DNA of 55,480 nt from Pseudomonadota bacterium (GCA_018818835.1 JAHIRD010000038.1:1-55480), one strand, 5' to 3'; numbered from the stretch's first letter, positions 8,208-17,040 are shown. The notes: a model not told the origin generated them from the sequence alone. Program-made: numbers and translations.

Positions 8208-9506
8208 ATGACTCCTTCAGAACTGCTTACCCACCTGATCCGGTTTGACACCTCCAATCCCCCTGGCAATGAAAAGGCATGTATCCTTTGGATCAAAGAG
8301 CTTCTGGACAAGGCCGGTTTTGCAACGGCCCTTTTTGCCAAAGATCCGGAACGACCCAATCTGGTGGCCAGATTGAAAGGACAAGGACAAGCCCCCCCAC
8401 TTCTTTTATACGGCCATGTGGATGTGGTCCCTGCCAGGGAAAAGGGCTGGACGCACCCGCCTTTTTCAGGAGACACTGTGGGCGGCTTCATATGGGGCCG
8501 GGGAGCCCTGGATATGAAAGGCGGAATTGCCATCATGCTATCGGCCCTCCTTTCCATCGCAGAGCAGCACCTTGTCCCCAGAGGGGATATCATTTTTACC
8601 GCATTGAGTGACGAAGAAGCCGGTGGTGATTTCGGTGCGGGATTTATGATCACCCATCATCCGGAGCAGTTTTCAGGGGTACGTTACGCCATCGGTGAAT
8701 TCGGTGCCTTTCCTTTTTATGTGGGCAAAACATGTTTCTACCCCATTCAGACCGGGGAAAAACAGGTCTGCTGGATGAAGGGCCGCCTGAACGGTATCGG
8801 AGGACATGGATCCCAGCGAATCAGGGGTGGAGCCATGGCCAAACTGGGCCAAATATTACATCGTCTTGATCGGAAAGGTCTTCCGGTTCATATTACGGAT
8901 ATTCCAAAAGCCATGATCGAAAAAATTGCCGAACAGATGCCCCTGCCCGGCCGTTTTGTCATTAAACAGCTTTTGAATCCCCTGTTAACGAACCGGGTGC
9001 TCAGTCTTTTGGGAGAACGGGGAAGCATGTTTGACCCCCTCTTGCATCATACGATAAATGTGACCAAGATTCATGCAGGGGATACGGTGAATGTGGTTCC
9101 CTCACACATTGATATTGAAATGGATGGCCGTATCCTGCCGGGGTTCACTGCAGAGGATTTTATAAAAGAATTGAGGGGGCTTACCGGGCCGGACCTGGAT
9201 ATTGAAATTACCCGGCATGAGCCATGCCCCGGAGCCCCGGACATGGGTCTCTTTTCCATGCTCAGCACCATTCTTAAAGAACATCATCCGGGTTGTATCC
9301 CCATTCCCATGCTGCTTTCGGGGATTACGGATGCCCGGTATTTTTCAAGGCTTGGGATCCAGACCTATGGTTTTCTCCCCATGAATCTTCCCCGGGATTT
9401 CAATTTTTCTGCCCTGATTCATACGGTGGATGAACGTGTGCCTGTTGCCTGCCTTGATTTTGGGGCAGGGGCCATGGAGGATTTGATTTTGCGGTATTCA
9501 GGATAA
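8208..9506 (+). CDS. M20-family metallopeptidase (ArgE/DapE/CPG2-like)
   Basis: A 432-residue cytoplasmic zinc-dependent amide hydrolase or exopeptidase. The metal-site motifs are in the expected order: GHVDVVP (about 64-70), ALDMKGG, the catalytic-base pair in DEEAGG, the acid ligand near IGEFG, and the final histidine in ALIHTVDERVP. A dimerisation domain lies between about 185 and 300. The family includes succinyl-diaminopimelate desuccinylase, acetylornithine deacetylase and peptidases; the substrate here cannot be assigned. AAGGA precedes the ATG by about 8 nt. It converges with the ECF sigma operon and has no biosynthetic neighbours that would hint at lysine or arginine synthesis. Confidence 0.9.
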   Translation: MTPSELLTHLIRFDTSNPPGNEKACILWIKELLDKAGFATALFAKDPERPNLVARLKGQGQAPPLLLYGHVDVVPAREKGWTHPPFSGDTVGGFIWGRGALDMKGGIAIMLSALLSIAEQHLVPRGDIIFTALSDEEAGGDFGAGFMITHHPEQFSGVRYAIGEFGAFPFYVGKTCFYPIQTGEKQVCWMKGRLNGIGGHGSQRIRGGAMAKLGQILHRLDRKGLPVHITDIPKAMIEKIAEQMPLPGRFVIKQLLNPLLTNRVLSLLGERGSMFDPLLHHTINVTKIHAGDTVNVVPSHIDIEMDGRILPGFTAEDFIKELRGLTGPDLDIEITRHEPCPGAPDMGLFSMLSTILKEHHPGCIPIPMLLSGITDARYFSRLGIQTYGFLPMNLPRDFNFSALIHTVDERVPVACLDFGAGAMEDLILRYSG

Positions 9507-9545
9507 ATGAAGGGTAAAAACGAGCAGGGTTGAGACAAACAAAGA

Positions 9546-9581
9546 TGGGTCCCATACAAGTCGTATGGGACTCATGGGACC
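9546..9581. other. Nested alternative hairpins between convergent genes
   Basis: GTCCCATAC (9549-9557) pairs perfectly with GTATGGGAC (9563-9571). The overlapping GGTCCCAT can pair instead with ATGGGACC (9574-9581). No T tract follows, so a terminator role is uncertain. Confidence 0.4.
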
Positions 9582-9604
9582 TATGAACGTCGTTATTCCT
9601 TGCC

Positions 9605-10084
9605 CTAAGCTTTTCTTCCTCGCAGAATCTTTTTTTGTTTGGGTGTGAGTTTTTTCCAGAGTTTGAGGCGCCGGATCACATCCTGACGTTTTTCTGGAGA
9701 TAGTGTTTGAATCTCTTTGAAAATCTCCCTTAATCTCTGTTTTTCTTCAAGCGGGAGCCTCTGCCATTTCTTAAAACGATTGATCAGCAGGGTCCGTTTC
9801 TCAGGATTTAATTGACGGAAACGGGAAAAATTATCACTGAGCCTTTGTTTTTCAGATTGGGGCAGACGTTTAAACCGTTCAAATTTTTCCTTGAGCTCCG
9901 CTTTCCGGCTGTCCGGAAGGGCCTTCCATTTTTTATAAAGTTCCCGGTACATGTCTTTTTCCCCGGAGCTGAGAGATTCCCAGACCGCTTTATCTTGGGA
10001 GATCTCCTGGCATGTGGCCGCTGGAATCCCAATCATCAAAACCAGGAAAAACAGAATCAGGCATTGTGTTATCGTGGCTTTCAT
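9605..10084 (-). CDS. Secreted DUF3106-like protein with 18-residue basic repeats
   Basis: A 159-residue exported protein; residues 1-25 are a signal peptide (LILFFLVLMIGIPAATCQ). The mature part is a series of about five units of 18 residues with the pattern xLPxxxKxxLxxxFxxW, for example RLPLEEKQRLREIFKEI, all helical and rich in Lys and Arg. This matches the general look of DUF3106 proteins and resembles the helical repeats of periplasmic stress and metal sensors, but no function is known. It is the last gene of the ECF sigma operon: its ATG overlaps the preceding stop by 4 nt (ATGA), so the two are translationally coupled. Because of its position and charge it may bind the acidic tail of the anti-sigma factor; this is inference. 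Confidence 0.8.
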   Translation of the reverse strand: MKATITQCLILFFLVLMIGIPAATCQEISQDKAVWESLSSGEKDMYRELYKKWKALPDSRKAELKEKFERFKRLPQSEKQRLSDNFSRFRQLNPEKRTLLINRFKKWQRLPLEEKQRLREIFKEIQTLSPEKRQDVIRRLKLWKKLTPKQKKILRGRKA

Positions 10085-10350
10085 TTTTCCCCTCCCCCCT
10101 CAATCATCTCCATATCATCCACAAGATCGAAATGTTCAAGCATATCCATAAATTCCAGCATCTCCATCTGAGATGCAATGTCCCTGTCCTCGTTGTTTAG
10201 CTCCCCATCCGTTTCCGTGCCACGGTCCTGATGCTTGAGATCCCCAGGCCCTTTATCATCATTGTTATTTTGATCTGAAGCCCCCATGGCAAGGGGGCCT
10301 TTAAAACAGAAAAACACAAGGATCATAATCGCCATCAGATATTTCCTCAT
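10081..10350 (-). CDS. Small acidic secreted protein with hexapeptide repeat
   Basis: An 89-residue protein of no recognised family. Residues 1-24 look like a signal peptide (MAIMILVFFCFKGPLAMGA). The mature part is hydrophilic and acidic, and ends (63-84) in four six-residue units, EMLEFM-DMLEHF-DLVDDM-EMIE. A related pattern is in the tail of the anti-sigma factor encoded just upstream. The start is the ATG at 10350, overlapping the previous stop (TGATG); an in-frame TTG lies one codon upstream. Its own stop overlaps the next start (ATGA). Tight coupling to a sigma/anti-sigma pair suggests a part in signal sensing outside the membrane. Confidence 0.75.
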   Translation of the reverse strand: MRKYLMAIMILVFFCFKGPLAMGASDQNNNDDKGPGDLKHQDRGTETDGELNNEDRDIASQMEMLEFMDMLEHFDLVDDMEMIEGGGEK

Positions 10351-10820
10351 CAACTGTCTTCTTTCATCTGATTCATGGCAACCCAGTCTTCAAGGAGATC
10401 CAGGTTATTGACCACATCAAAATCATCAAGAAGATCCATCTGATCCGACAGGGACAGTTCCTCCACCTTATTCCCCATGGTTTGGACACTCACATAAAGG
10501 CCGGCAGCCATGATAATGGCTGCAAGAAGGGGCGCAAACGCTATGCGCCACCTTCCTGCAGACCGTCCCCCAAAAAAGGAAAATAGTCCTTTCCCGTTGT
10601 ATTCATCCACGCGCATCCAAAATGTCCGGTCAAAATCAGGTGGAACCTCCTGGTCGTCAAGCTCACTTAAAACCCGTGACAAGGCGTTCATTGAGTCCCA
10701 TTCATCCTGGCATGGCTCACACTCCCTGAGATGTTCTTTGACCCGATCCGCCGCTTCCTTTTCAAGAGCATTGTCTTTCAATAGCTGGAGACGAACACTC
10801 TGCTCACATGTCTTTTTCAT
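10350..10820 (-). CDS. ZAS-type transmembrane anti-sigma factor
   Basis: A 156-residue single-pass membrane protein expected to hold the ECF sigma factor encoded just upstream. The N-terminal cytoplasmic domain has the zinc anti-sigma motif H30-x3-C34-x2-C37 (EHLRECEPC). One membrane helix spans about 93-112. The short outer tail has three acidic six-residue units, DLLDDF-DVVNNL-DLLEDW (129-146). Start taken as the ATG at 10820 because it overlaps the sigma stop as ATGA and follows GGGGAGGGG; a TTG eight codons upstream is less likely. No RseB- or RseP-like gene is nearby, so how it releases the sigma factor is not evident. Confidence 0.88.
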   Translation of the reverse strand: MKKTCEQSVRLQLLKDNALEKEAADRVKEHLRECEPCQDEWDSMNALSRVLSELDDQEVPPDFDRTFWMRVDEYNGKGLFSFFGGRSAGRWRIAFAPLLAAIIMAAGLYVSVQTMGNKVEELSLSDQMDLLDDFDVVNNLDLLEDWVAMNQMKEDS

Positions 10821-11392
10821 AACCCCTCCCCAAATTCGCCGCAAAGGGTCTGCTTGAGATGGTCCCGCCCCCTGAAAATAAGGGCCTTGACACTGCTTTC
10901 GGACTGGCCCAACTGGAATGCGATTTCCTTGTAGGAAAAACCATGGTACTCCCTCAATAGAACAGCCGCCCTCTGCTTTCCGGGAAGTGCACGAATGGCT
11001 GACGTAATCTTTTTTTTCCTCTCCCGACCTTCCATGACAGCAAGAATTTCTGGTGAAGGGTCTGCCAGCTGGTTTGCAACAGAACCTTCCTCGGAATCCA
11101 GAGAAACGAACCAGTTTTTGTATCGTTTCTTTCTCAATTCGTTGAGGCAGAGATGGGTGGCAATTTTAAAAAGCCAGGTTGAAAATTCAGCCTCCGGCCG
11201 GTACCGAGACCCTGCTTTGTAAACCCTCATGAAAACCTCCTGGCTCAATTCCTCTGCCGTACCAAGGTCGAAAAAAAACCGGTAACAGTAATTTATGATC
11301 TTTTTGCGATAGGTCATATAAAGACTCCGGAAGGCTGTTTCATCCCCTTGTCCAAACCTCAGCATCAGATCTATATCCGTGTCTTTTCCCAT
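10817..11392 (-). CDS. ECF-family RNA polymerase sigma factor
   Basis: A 191-residue sigma-70-family factor of the extracytoplasmic-function type. Region 2 is at about 22-92 (YRKKIINYCYRFFFDLGTAEELSQEVFMRVY, with the core-binding and -10-binding helices), and region 4 at about 128-185 (LPGKQRAAVLLREYHGFSYKEIA, then an HTH with SESSVKALIFRGRDHLK). It opens a four-gene operon in which every junction overlaps by 1-4 nt: sigma, anti-sigma, acidic secreted protein, basic secreted protein. I did not find a convincing autoregulated ECF promoter upstream. The likely stimulus is an envelope signal. Confidence 0.93.
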   Translation of the reverse strand: MGKDTDIDLMLRFGQGDETAFRSLYMTYRKKIINYCYRFFFDLGTAEELSQEVFMRVYKAGSRYRPEAEFSTWLFKIATHLCLNELRKKRYKNWFVSLDSEEGSVANQLADPSPEILAVMEGRERKKKITSAIRALPGKQRAAVLLREYHGFSYKEIAFQLGQSESSVKALIFRGRDHLKQTLCGEFGEGL

Positions 11393-11615
11393 TACTTATA
11401 TCAAACCCCTGTTCATGAAAAAAGTTTCGTAAAAATAAAAAATACTTGCCAGACCGGTCATTATTTTTTTATTTTAGTCACACGATTTCGAAACCAAGAC
11501 CCGGAATCATGATTAGGCCTGCGGCAGCATTATCACACTTTTTTTGTTGACGAACAAACAAATACCTTTTAAGCCTTTTATCAAACACTCTCTTTTTATT
11601 GAAAAGGATACTATC

Positions 11616-11954
11616 ATGAGCGACTGTCTGTTCTGCAAAATCATACAGGGGGATATTCCCGGTGATAAAGTCTACGAAGACGAAAACTACTATGCGTTCA
11701 ACGATATAAACCCTCAGGCCCCCACCCATTTTCTGGTGGTTCCTAAAAAACATATCGATAAAATATCGTCCATGGGAAAGGCCGATCAGGAGCTGATCGG
11801 TGGACTTTTCACCATTGCGGCCCGGATCTGTAAACAGAAATCAATAAGTGATTTCCGCCTTGTCATCAACAACGGGGCTGGTGTTGGCCAGAGTGTCTTT
11901 CATATCCACCTGCATGTTCTTGCCGGCCGAGCCATGGGATGGCCTCCGGGCTGA
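11616..11954 (+). CDS. HIT-family (histidine triad) nucleotide-binding protein
   Basis: A 112-residue protein of the HINT/PKCI branch, which hydrolyses AMP-lysine, adenosine phosphoramidates and similar compounds. The N-terminal CLFCKI motif has the paired Cys often seen in bacterial members, and the C-terminal HIHLHVL is the histidine triad. Length is normal. The open frame extends 24 codons further upstream, but AAAGGA lies just before the ATG at 11616, where the family homology begins. Repeat copy 4 begins 9 bp after its stop. Confidence 0.93.
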   Translation: MSDCLFCKIIQGDIPGDKVYEDENYYAFNDINPQAPTHFLVVPKKHIDKISSMGKADQELIGGLFTIAARICKQKSISDFRLVINNGAGVGQSVFHIHLHVLAGRAMGWPPG

Positions 11955-11963
11955 TTCAAGGTT

Positions 11964-12114
11964 GATGGCGTCGTAAAAAGTCCCATATGCGGCGTTATAG
12001 TGTTTAGCCGGACGTTCGGCATACGCCCGTGTATGCCGTCACGCCCAGCCAAACACGATGCCTTGCCTATGGACCTTTTTCCATAGCCATCCGTCGACTT
12101 TTTACGAGTTCATC
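11964..12114 (-). repeat. MITE-like element, copy 4
   Basis: 151 bp, same orientation as copy 3, flanked by AAGGTT (11958-11963) and ACGGTT (12115-12120), a 5-of-6 match. Central arms have drifted slightly (TAGTGTTTAGCCGG). Confidence 0.85.
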
Positions 12115-12120
12115 ACGGTT

Positions 12121-12136
12121 GATGGCGTCGTAAAAT
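12121..12136 (-). repeat. Solo end of the MITE-like element
   Basis: GATGGCGTCGTAAAA, identical to the GATGGCG terminus of the element, begins directly after the right flank of copy 4 and then stops matching. It looks like a truncated second copy inserted or left beside copy 4. The rest of the gap to 12340 shows no gene. Confidence 0.6.
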
Positions 12137-12340
12137 GCCACATGGCCCGCTACCATGGCTTTCTTTTTTCAGATTTTCTGTTATAATTAATTTAAAGATG
12201 AAAGACCTTGGCCTGACATTGCAGCCCTTTTCACTCACCCGATATATTTGAATTTTCATCTCAAAACATGACCGATTGCTTATCCCAAGGACCGTTTACT
12301 GGGCCTCACCTCCTTTTTTCCATGGCATATGGGACGACGT

Positions 12341-14398
12341 ATGAACGACACATTGAACCCGATGGACCCTGCAGGTCTTTACCATGACCAGATGGTTGTA
12401 AAGCTTGCCCTGGCCTACAAAATGATCACCAACCAGCAGTACCTTGAAGCCATGGATATCCAGAAGCAGGTAAAACCAGACGAACCCCAGCAGCTTCTGA
12501 GCGATATCCTTCAGAGTTTGGGTTTTCTGAATTCGGAAAAATTCAGGATTCTCGGCCAGGCCAAGGAAATGCTCACCCACAAGAGAATGGAAAAACGGTT
12601 CGGCACCCTGGCTGTCAACAAAGGATATGTCACAGAACAGCAGCTGGCCGAAGCCTTGCGCATCCAGAAAACAGAAAAAAAAGAAATCGGTGAAATTCTG
12701 ATAAACCTGGGGAAGATGACCCTTGACCAGCAGCAGGAAATTTTGGAAGCTCAGAAAAACATTCTGGTCAACATCCCTTCCTTTGATGACGTCTGCCGAA
12801 TGGCCAAAAAAAAGACGATCCTTGAACGGTCCAGGCCGGAAAGCATGACGCTCAATGTGTCCCAGGATGCCCTCACCGCTGTTCTGGTCATGCCCGAAAA
12901 CAAAAAAGACATCAGCATCAAGGATATCCAGGCCTTTCTGGAAACCCGGGGTATCCAATTCGGTATCATTGATGGGGAAACCATCCAAAAATACCTTCAG
13001 TGCCGGGATCTTGGACTCCATGCATTTATCGCTGCCCAAGGGCAGAAAAGCACCCCCCCGGTAACAGGCCCCGTGACCGTCCATTTTGAGAACCCCTCCC
13101 TCAGCCTGGGGCCAGAGAAAACGATTCCCTCAGGGGTTCAGGCAGACAGCCTTCTGGCTGACAGGGAAATTTTCCAAAAGGGGACACCCCTAACCACGGT
13201 TTATGGCATTGAATTTGAGGACAAAGACCAAGACGATAAAATATTCATCCCCGGAAACGGTGCCAAAATCAATGAGACCAGCAGCCAGATCATCGCCGCC
13301 ATGGACGGAGAACCTTTCATACACCCGGACGGTGCTATCTGTGTCCTTCAAAGCCTTGAACTCGATGAGGTCACTGAAGATTCAAGTCCCATTGACATTG
13401 ATGGACGAATTATCATTTCAGGCCAGGTCGGCCCGAACTCGGTCATCCATGGGGCTCATATCCTTGCAGCCCGGATTGATGGGGCCACCATTCGATCTGA
13501 CGGTGATCTCTGGGTTGAAAACGATCTCATCAACTCAACGGTGGTAGCGGCAGGAACCGTGCGAGCCACCGTCATCACGAACTGCCGGATTTCCAGCATC
13601 GGTGATGTGCTTTCAGAAACAGATATCAAGGAGTCACAGATCAACACCCAGGGCATATGCCTGGTGGGTAAACGTATCCATCAGTCTCACATCAAGGCCG
13701 TCCGTGGCCTTGAAGCCCAGGATATTTTTTCCTTGCCGGGAAATCCCACTCGGATCGAATTCGGAAAAGCCTTTGTGCCCGAATTCATCGCCGACGACGT
13801 TCACATGGCCGAAAAAATGGAGATAGGATTAAACGACATGCTGGCCCAAATCCAGTCCAGGGAAAGCATGACACAAATCACCCAGCAGATCATTCAGGAA
13901 ATCAGCCGTGATCTGGCTAAAAACGAACAGGAGCAAGACCTTCTGACCAAAAGCGTGGACAGGATGGAACAAAAAAGCCAACGAACAATCGCCAGCGGAA
14001 GAAACCGCATCATGACCTTGGCGCAGGAAATCACGGCGGCCAGGGACACCATGGAAACCCTTAGGGCCGATGGCCAGCATACAAAAGACGAACTAGTCTC
14101 CTTGAAAAAAGTGTTCCAGGTCAAACTGAAAGAATATAAAGAAATGAAAGGAAGGATCAACCGGGAAATCACGGTGATGAAACAACGCCTTAAAGGTCAT
14201 CCTAAAATCGACGGGATTCACGTCAGGGATCTTGCCCAGGCAGGAACCCTTATTCATGGCCCCCATTCTGAAATCACCCTTGGGGAAGACCAGCATGGAG
14301 TGTCCATCATGGAAATTCTTGTTACTGACGAGAACCCGAAGGGACCCATAGCCCATAGCCTTAGAATCAGCCCCCTTTCCGCAGAAACATCCTCCTAA
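12341..14398 (+). CDS. FapA/DUF342-family protein with N-terminal MshEN-like repeats
   Basis: About 685 residues. The first 130 residues hold two similar helical units (MITNQQYLEAMDIQKQ and YVTEQQLAEALRIQKT), the pattern of the GspE N-terminal (MshEN) domain, which in other proteins binds c-di-GMP or partners. A DUF342/FapA region follows from about 190 to 470, with the right-handed beta-helix look of regularly spaced Val/Ile/Gly (SVIHGAHILAARIDGATIRSDGDLWVEN). A coiled coil spans about 500-620. FapA-type proteins are large structural, possibly polymerising cell-surface or cytoskeletal proteins; the role is unknown. I prefer the ATG at 12341 (GGGA 6 nt before) over the one at 12329. It ends 26 bp from the convergent MscS gene. 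Confidence 0.82.
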   Translation: MNDTLNPMDPAGLYHDQMVVKLALAYKMITNQQYLEAMDIQKQVKPDEPQQLLSDILQSLGFLNSEKFRILGQAKEMLTHKRMEKRFGTLAVNKGYVTEQQLAEALRIQKTEKKEIGEILINLGKMTLDQQQEILEAQKNILVNIPSFDDVCRMAKKKTILERSRPESMTLNVSQDALTAVLVMPENKKDISIKDIQAFLETRGIQFGIIDGETIQKYLQCRDLGLHAFIAAQGQKSTPPVTGPVTVHFENPSLSLGPEKTIPSGVQADSLLADREIFQKGTPLTTVYGIEFEDKDQDDKIFIPGNGAKINETSSQIIAAMDGEPFIHPDGAICVLQSLELDEVTEDSSPIDIDGRIIISGQVGPNSVIHGAHILAARIDGATIRSDGDLWVENDLINSTVVAAGTVRATVITNCRISSIGDVLSETDIKESQINTQGICLVGKRIHQSHIKAVRGLEAQDIFSLPGNPTRIEFGKAFVPEFIADDVHMAEKMEIGLNDMLAQIQSRESMTQITQQIIQEISRDLAKNEQEQDLLTKSVDRMEQKSQRTIASGRNRIMTLAQEITAARDTMETLRADGQHTKDELVSLKKVFQVKLKEYKEMKGRINREITVMKQRLKGHPKIDGIHVRDLAQAGTLIHGPHSEITLGEDQHGVSIMEILVTDENPKGPIAHSLRISPLSAETSS

Positions 14399-14424
14399 GG
14401 CCTTATGGGCAAAACAAGGGCCGG

Positions 14425-17040
14425 TTATTCCTCTTTATCCGGCGTGACAGAAGGTGGCGCACTCTTGGCTCCTCTCTTGCCCACCGGAGCTGATGAAATG
14501 GCTTTATTGATAATAATATCCGGATTCAGCGAACGAATATGCAGATCCCTCTGGGGAAAGGAAATTTCAATCTTTCGTTCCCGAAACAGACGGTCAATCT
14601 CAAAACGCACGGTCGACTCAACCGAAATAAAATACTCTACCCGTGTCCAGAGCCTCAGTACCATAATCAATGCATTATCCCCGAAATCTCTGAAAACGAC
14701 ATCAGGTTTGGGCAACTTGAGAACGCGAGGCGTTTTATCCGCCGCTTCAAGCATACTTTTCCTGACCAGGTCCAGATCCGAGCCATAGGCGACCCCCACA
14801 ACAATATTTCGACGAAGCCGTTTGTCCTTAAAGCTCCAGTTGGTCACCTGATTGCTGATAAAATCCGAGTTGGGTATGATCAATGTGGCATTATCATAGG
14901 TCTGGACCACCGTGGATCGTACGTTGATTTTTTTGACAATGGCCCAGGTACCGTTGACTTCCACATCGTCCCCCACCTGGATGGGGCGTTCGAACAACAG
15001 GATGATACCGCTCAGAAAATTGTTGAAAATATTCTGAAGTCCAAAACCCAGCCCAATACCCAAGGCACCCAGAACAACGGTGATGGATGTCATGTTCAAA
15101 CCGAACACATTCAGAGCCATGAGAATGCCCGCAGCCCAGATCAGGTAAACGCTGATGGTGGTGATGGAATCCTGAACCCCGATATCCATGCCGCTGTCAT
15201 TTAAAAGTTTTTTTTGAAAAAGTTCACGCCATACCCTGGCCACGGCATGGGTGATCAGGAGAAAAACAAGGGCTACGGTAAACCCCATGAGGCTAAAGCT
15301 CATGTTCCCCACATGGATGGGCGTGGTGTAGCCGGTATAAACACCCTGGGATACGGCCTGTTTTCCTCCCCATACATAAATAATTCCAATCAGGGAAAGA
15401 ACAAACCAAGCCAGGGTACTGACCAGGGACAAAAACCAATGGGCATTCAATGCAGGCATCCCCATCTCATCACTTTCGCTTTTTTCCCTGGGCGTCCCGT
15501 TCCGTTTGAAGTCCATGAGAATCCGAAAAAAAAGTCCGCTCCACACAACCATCACAAGGGTTTCCCCCAGAGAGACCGCCATAAATAACGCCAATTGGGC
15601 ATAACCGCTCAGGTCCATGATCAAACCCACAAACATGAGCACATAACCTACCAGGGGAAGGGGGGACATGATGTTTTTCAATCGGGGAGAAATGTCAGGG
15701 GTGTCCATGCACAAAGCCAGACTTTTGCCCAAACGGAAAAGCCCGAAATAAAACAAGCCGGCAAAAACCATACGCACCATCACAAGGACACTATTTTCTG
15801 CCTCAAGCATCCAGGTCGCCACAATGTAAATCAATGCAAAATAACGGGTCATACGGACCAGTTTATTCATCCTGTACAGAACGTTTTTTCCGGGGAAGGC
15901 CTTACCCAAAGAAGGATACTGGTCCAGGAGGTCAATCAGCCATCGGGTCAGAAGCACTGCGGTGAGGGCTTGTTCAATAACCACCACCAGTGGAACTTTC
16001 AGCCGGACATGAAAAAAATAATCACATACCACCAGAAAGAGGATATTCCCTGTAAGAAACAAGGATTTCGTGATGATTGAAAGTGTAATTTTCGACCAGG
16101 ACGATTGCTGGAAAAAGGGCTTGGAGCCCATATGGCCAAGCCCTTTGAACGTTTTAAAAAGCACATACTGGAGAAAAACAAACAAAAGGACAATGTTCAC
16201 CAGACTTGAATAGTCAGGGCCTGTATCGATGCCAAGGGTCTTACTCCAGTAGTCTCTGGTGAAAAAAGCCCTGGGAAGGATCAGTACTACCCCTATATCC
16301 TCAAGCATCTGCAGGGGTGTTCTCGTAAAAAGGGCATTGGTCTTCCGCTGGAACAGGTCCTGCTTTTTACGAATTTTGATCTCACGATCAAAGGTTGCGG
16401 ACAAGTCGCCGAACTGTTTATCCATGTCCGAGTAATTGGTGAAGTAGACTTCATACAGATCCACAAGCTTCACAAGAATGTCTTTCTTTTTATTCAGAAG
16501 TTCCAGCAGATCTTTGAGCTTTTCAACCAGCTTAAGGGAGTCCTTTCCCTGGTTTTTTTCCGCCACGATCCCATTGAGCTGATTTGAATTAAGACTGATT
16601 TGATCTTCAAGCTGACTCAGCAGAACCTTTACCCGGTCCCGTTTGTCCTTGAAATCGGACAATTCCGAACTGACAACCATCCGCGCTGACAAGTTCCCGG
16701 AGAAAGCATGTTCAAGGCTTTTTACCTGGGTTTCAGGCATGCCCAGAATATTGGAATAAATCGAATATTGAACCTTCAGTGCGGCCAGGCCGGAGTTGAT
16801 TATTTTCTCTCGCTCGCTGGCTTGGACCAGTTCTTTACTGAAGTTGTTCAGAGTTTCTTTTTCCTTGAGCACAGCCTGATCAATGGACTCACCAAGATTC
16901 ATGAAATTGACTCGCGCATCAGGGCCTATGGTTACAGAATCTGCAGAAAATGCCCCGGGTGTTCCCCAGAGTATAAGCACACTGAACAAAAGAATCAGAC
17001 TGTTTTTCGGGTATCGCCATGTATGTTTTATTTTCATCAT
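14425..17040 (-). CDS. Large MscS-family mechanosensitive channel (MscK/KefA-like)
   Basis: An 871-residue inner-membrane channel that should open under membrane tension to release solutes in osmotic downshock. Residues 1-33 are a signal peptide. Residues about 35-250 are a periplasmic coiled-coil region (LKEKETLNNFSKELVQASEREKI). Around ten hydrophobic segments follow, and the MscS core lies at about 630-860. The pore helix is LGALGIGLGFGLQNIFNNFLSGIIL, written here only as a span near 655-680, followed by RPIQVGDDVEVNG and the cytoplasmic beta domain (IPNSDFISNQVTNWS). The length and layout match MscK rather than the small MscS. It is convergent with the FapA-like gene and divergent from a hybrid histidine kinase. 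Confidence 0.92.
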   Translation of the reverse strand: MMKIKHTWRYPKNSLILLFSVLILWGTPGAFSADSVTIGPDARVNFMNLGESIDQAVLKEKETLNNFSKELVQASEREKIINSGLAALKVQYSIYSNILGMPETQVKSLEHAFSGNLSARMVVSSELSDFKDKRDRVKVLLSQLEDQISLNSNQLNGIVAEKNQGKDSLKLVEKLKDLLELLNKKKDILVKLVDLYEVYFTNYSDMDKQFGDLSATFDREIKIRKKQDLFQRKTNALFTRTPLQMLEDIGVVLILPRAFFTRDYWSKTLGIDTGPDYSSLVNIVLLFVFLQYVLFKTFKGLGHMGSKPFFQQSSWSKITLSIITKSLFLTGNILFLVVCDYFFHVRLKVPLVVVIEQALTAVLLTRWLIDLLDQYPSLGKAFPGKNVLYRMNKLVRMTRYFALIYIVATWMLEAENSVLVMVRMVFAGLFYFGLFRLGKSLALCMDTPDISPRLKNIMSPLPLVGYVLMFVGLIMDLSGYAQLALFMAVSLGETLVMVVWSGLFFRILMDFKRNGTPREKSESDEMGMPALNAHWFLSLVSTLAWFVLSLIGIIYVWGGKQAVSQGVYTGYTTPIHVGNMSFSLMGFTVALVFLLITHAVARVWRELFQKKLLNDSGMDIGVQDSITTISVYLIWAAGILMALNVFGLNMTSITVVLGALGIGLGFGLQNIFNNFLSGIILLFERPIQVGDDVEVNGTWAIVKKINVRSTVVQTYDNATLIIPNSDFISNQVTNWSFKDKRLRRNIVVGVAYGSDLDLVRKSMLEAADKTPRVLKLPKPDVVFRDFGDNALIMVLRLWTRVEYFISVESTVRFEIDRLFRERKIEISFPQRDLHIRSLNPDIIINKAISSAPVGKRGAKSAPPSVTPDKEE

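Noticed and set aside
7952-8248. 98-codon frame before and into the M20 gene
   Set aside because: It spans the duplicated hairpin block and overlaps the peptidase start in another frame; no domain.
12296-13084. Minus-strand frame of 262 codons inside the FapA-like gene
   Set aside because: Antisense of a clearly coding region, Phe/Gly-rich shadow composition, no motif.
14539-16080. Three consecutive plus-strand frames inside the MscS-type gene
   Set aside because: Antisense shadows of membrane-helix codons, rich in His and Gln; no start signals.
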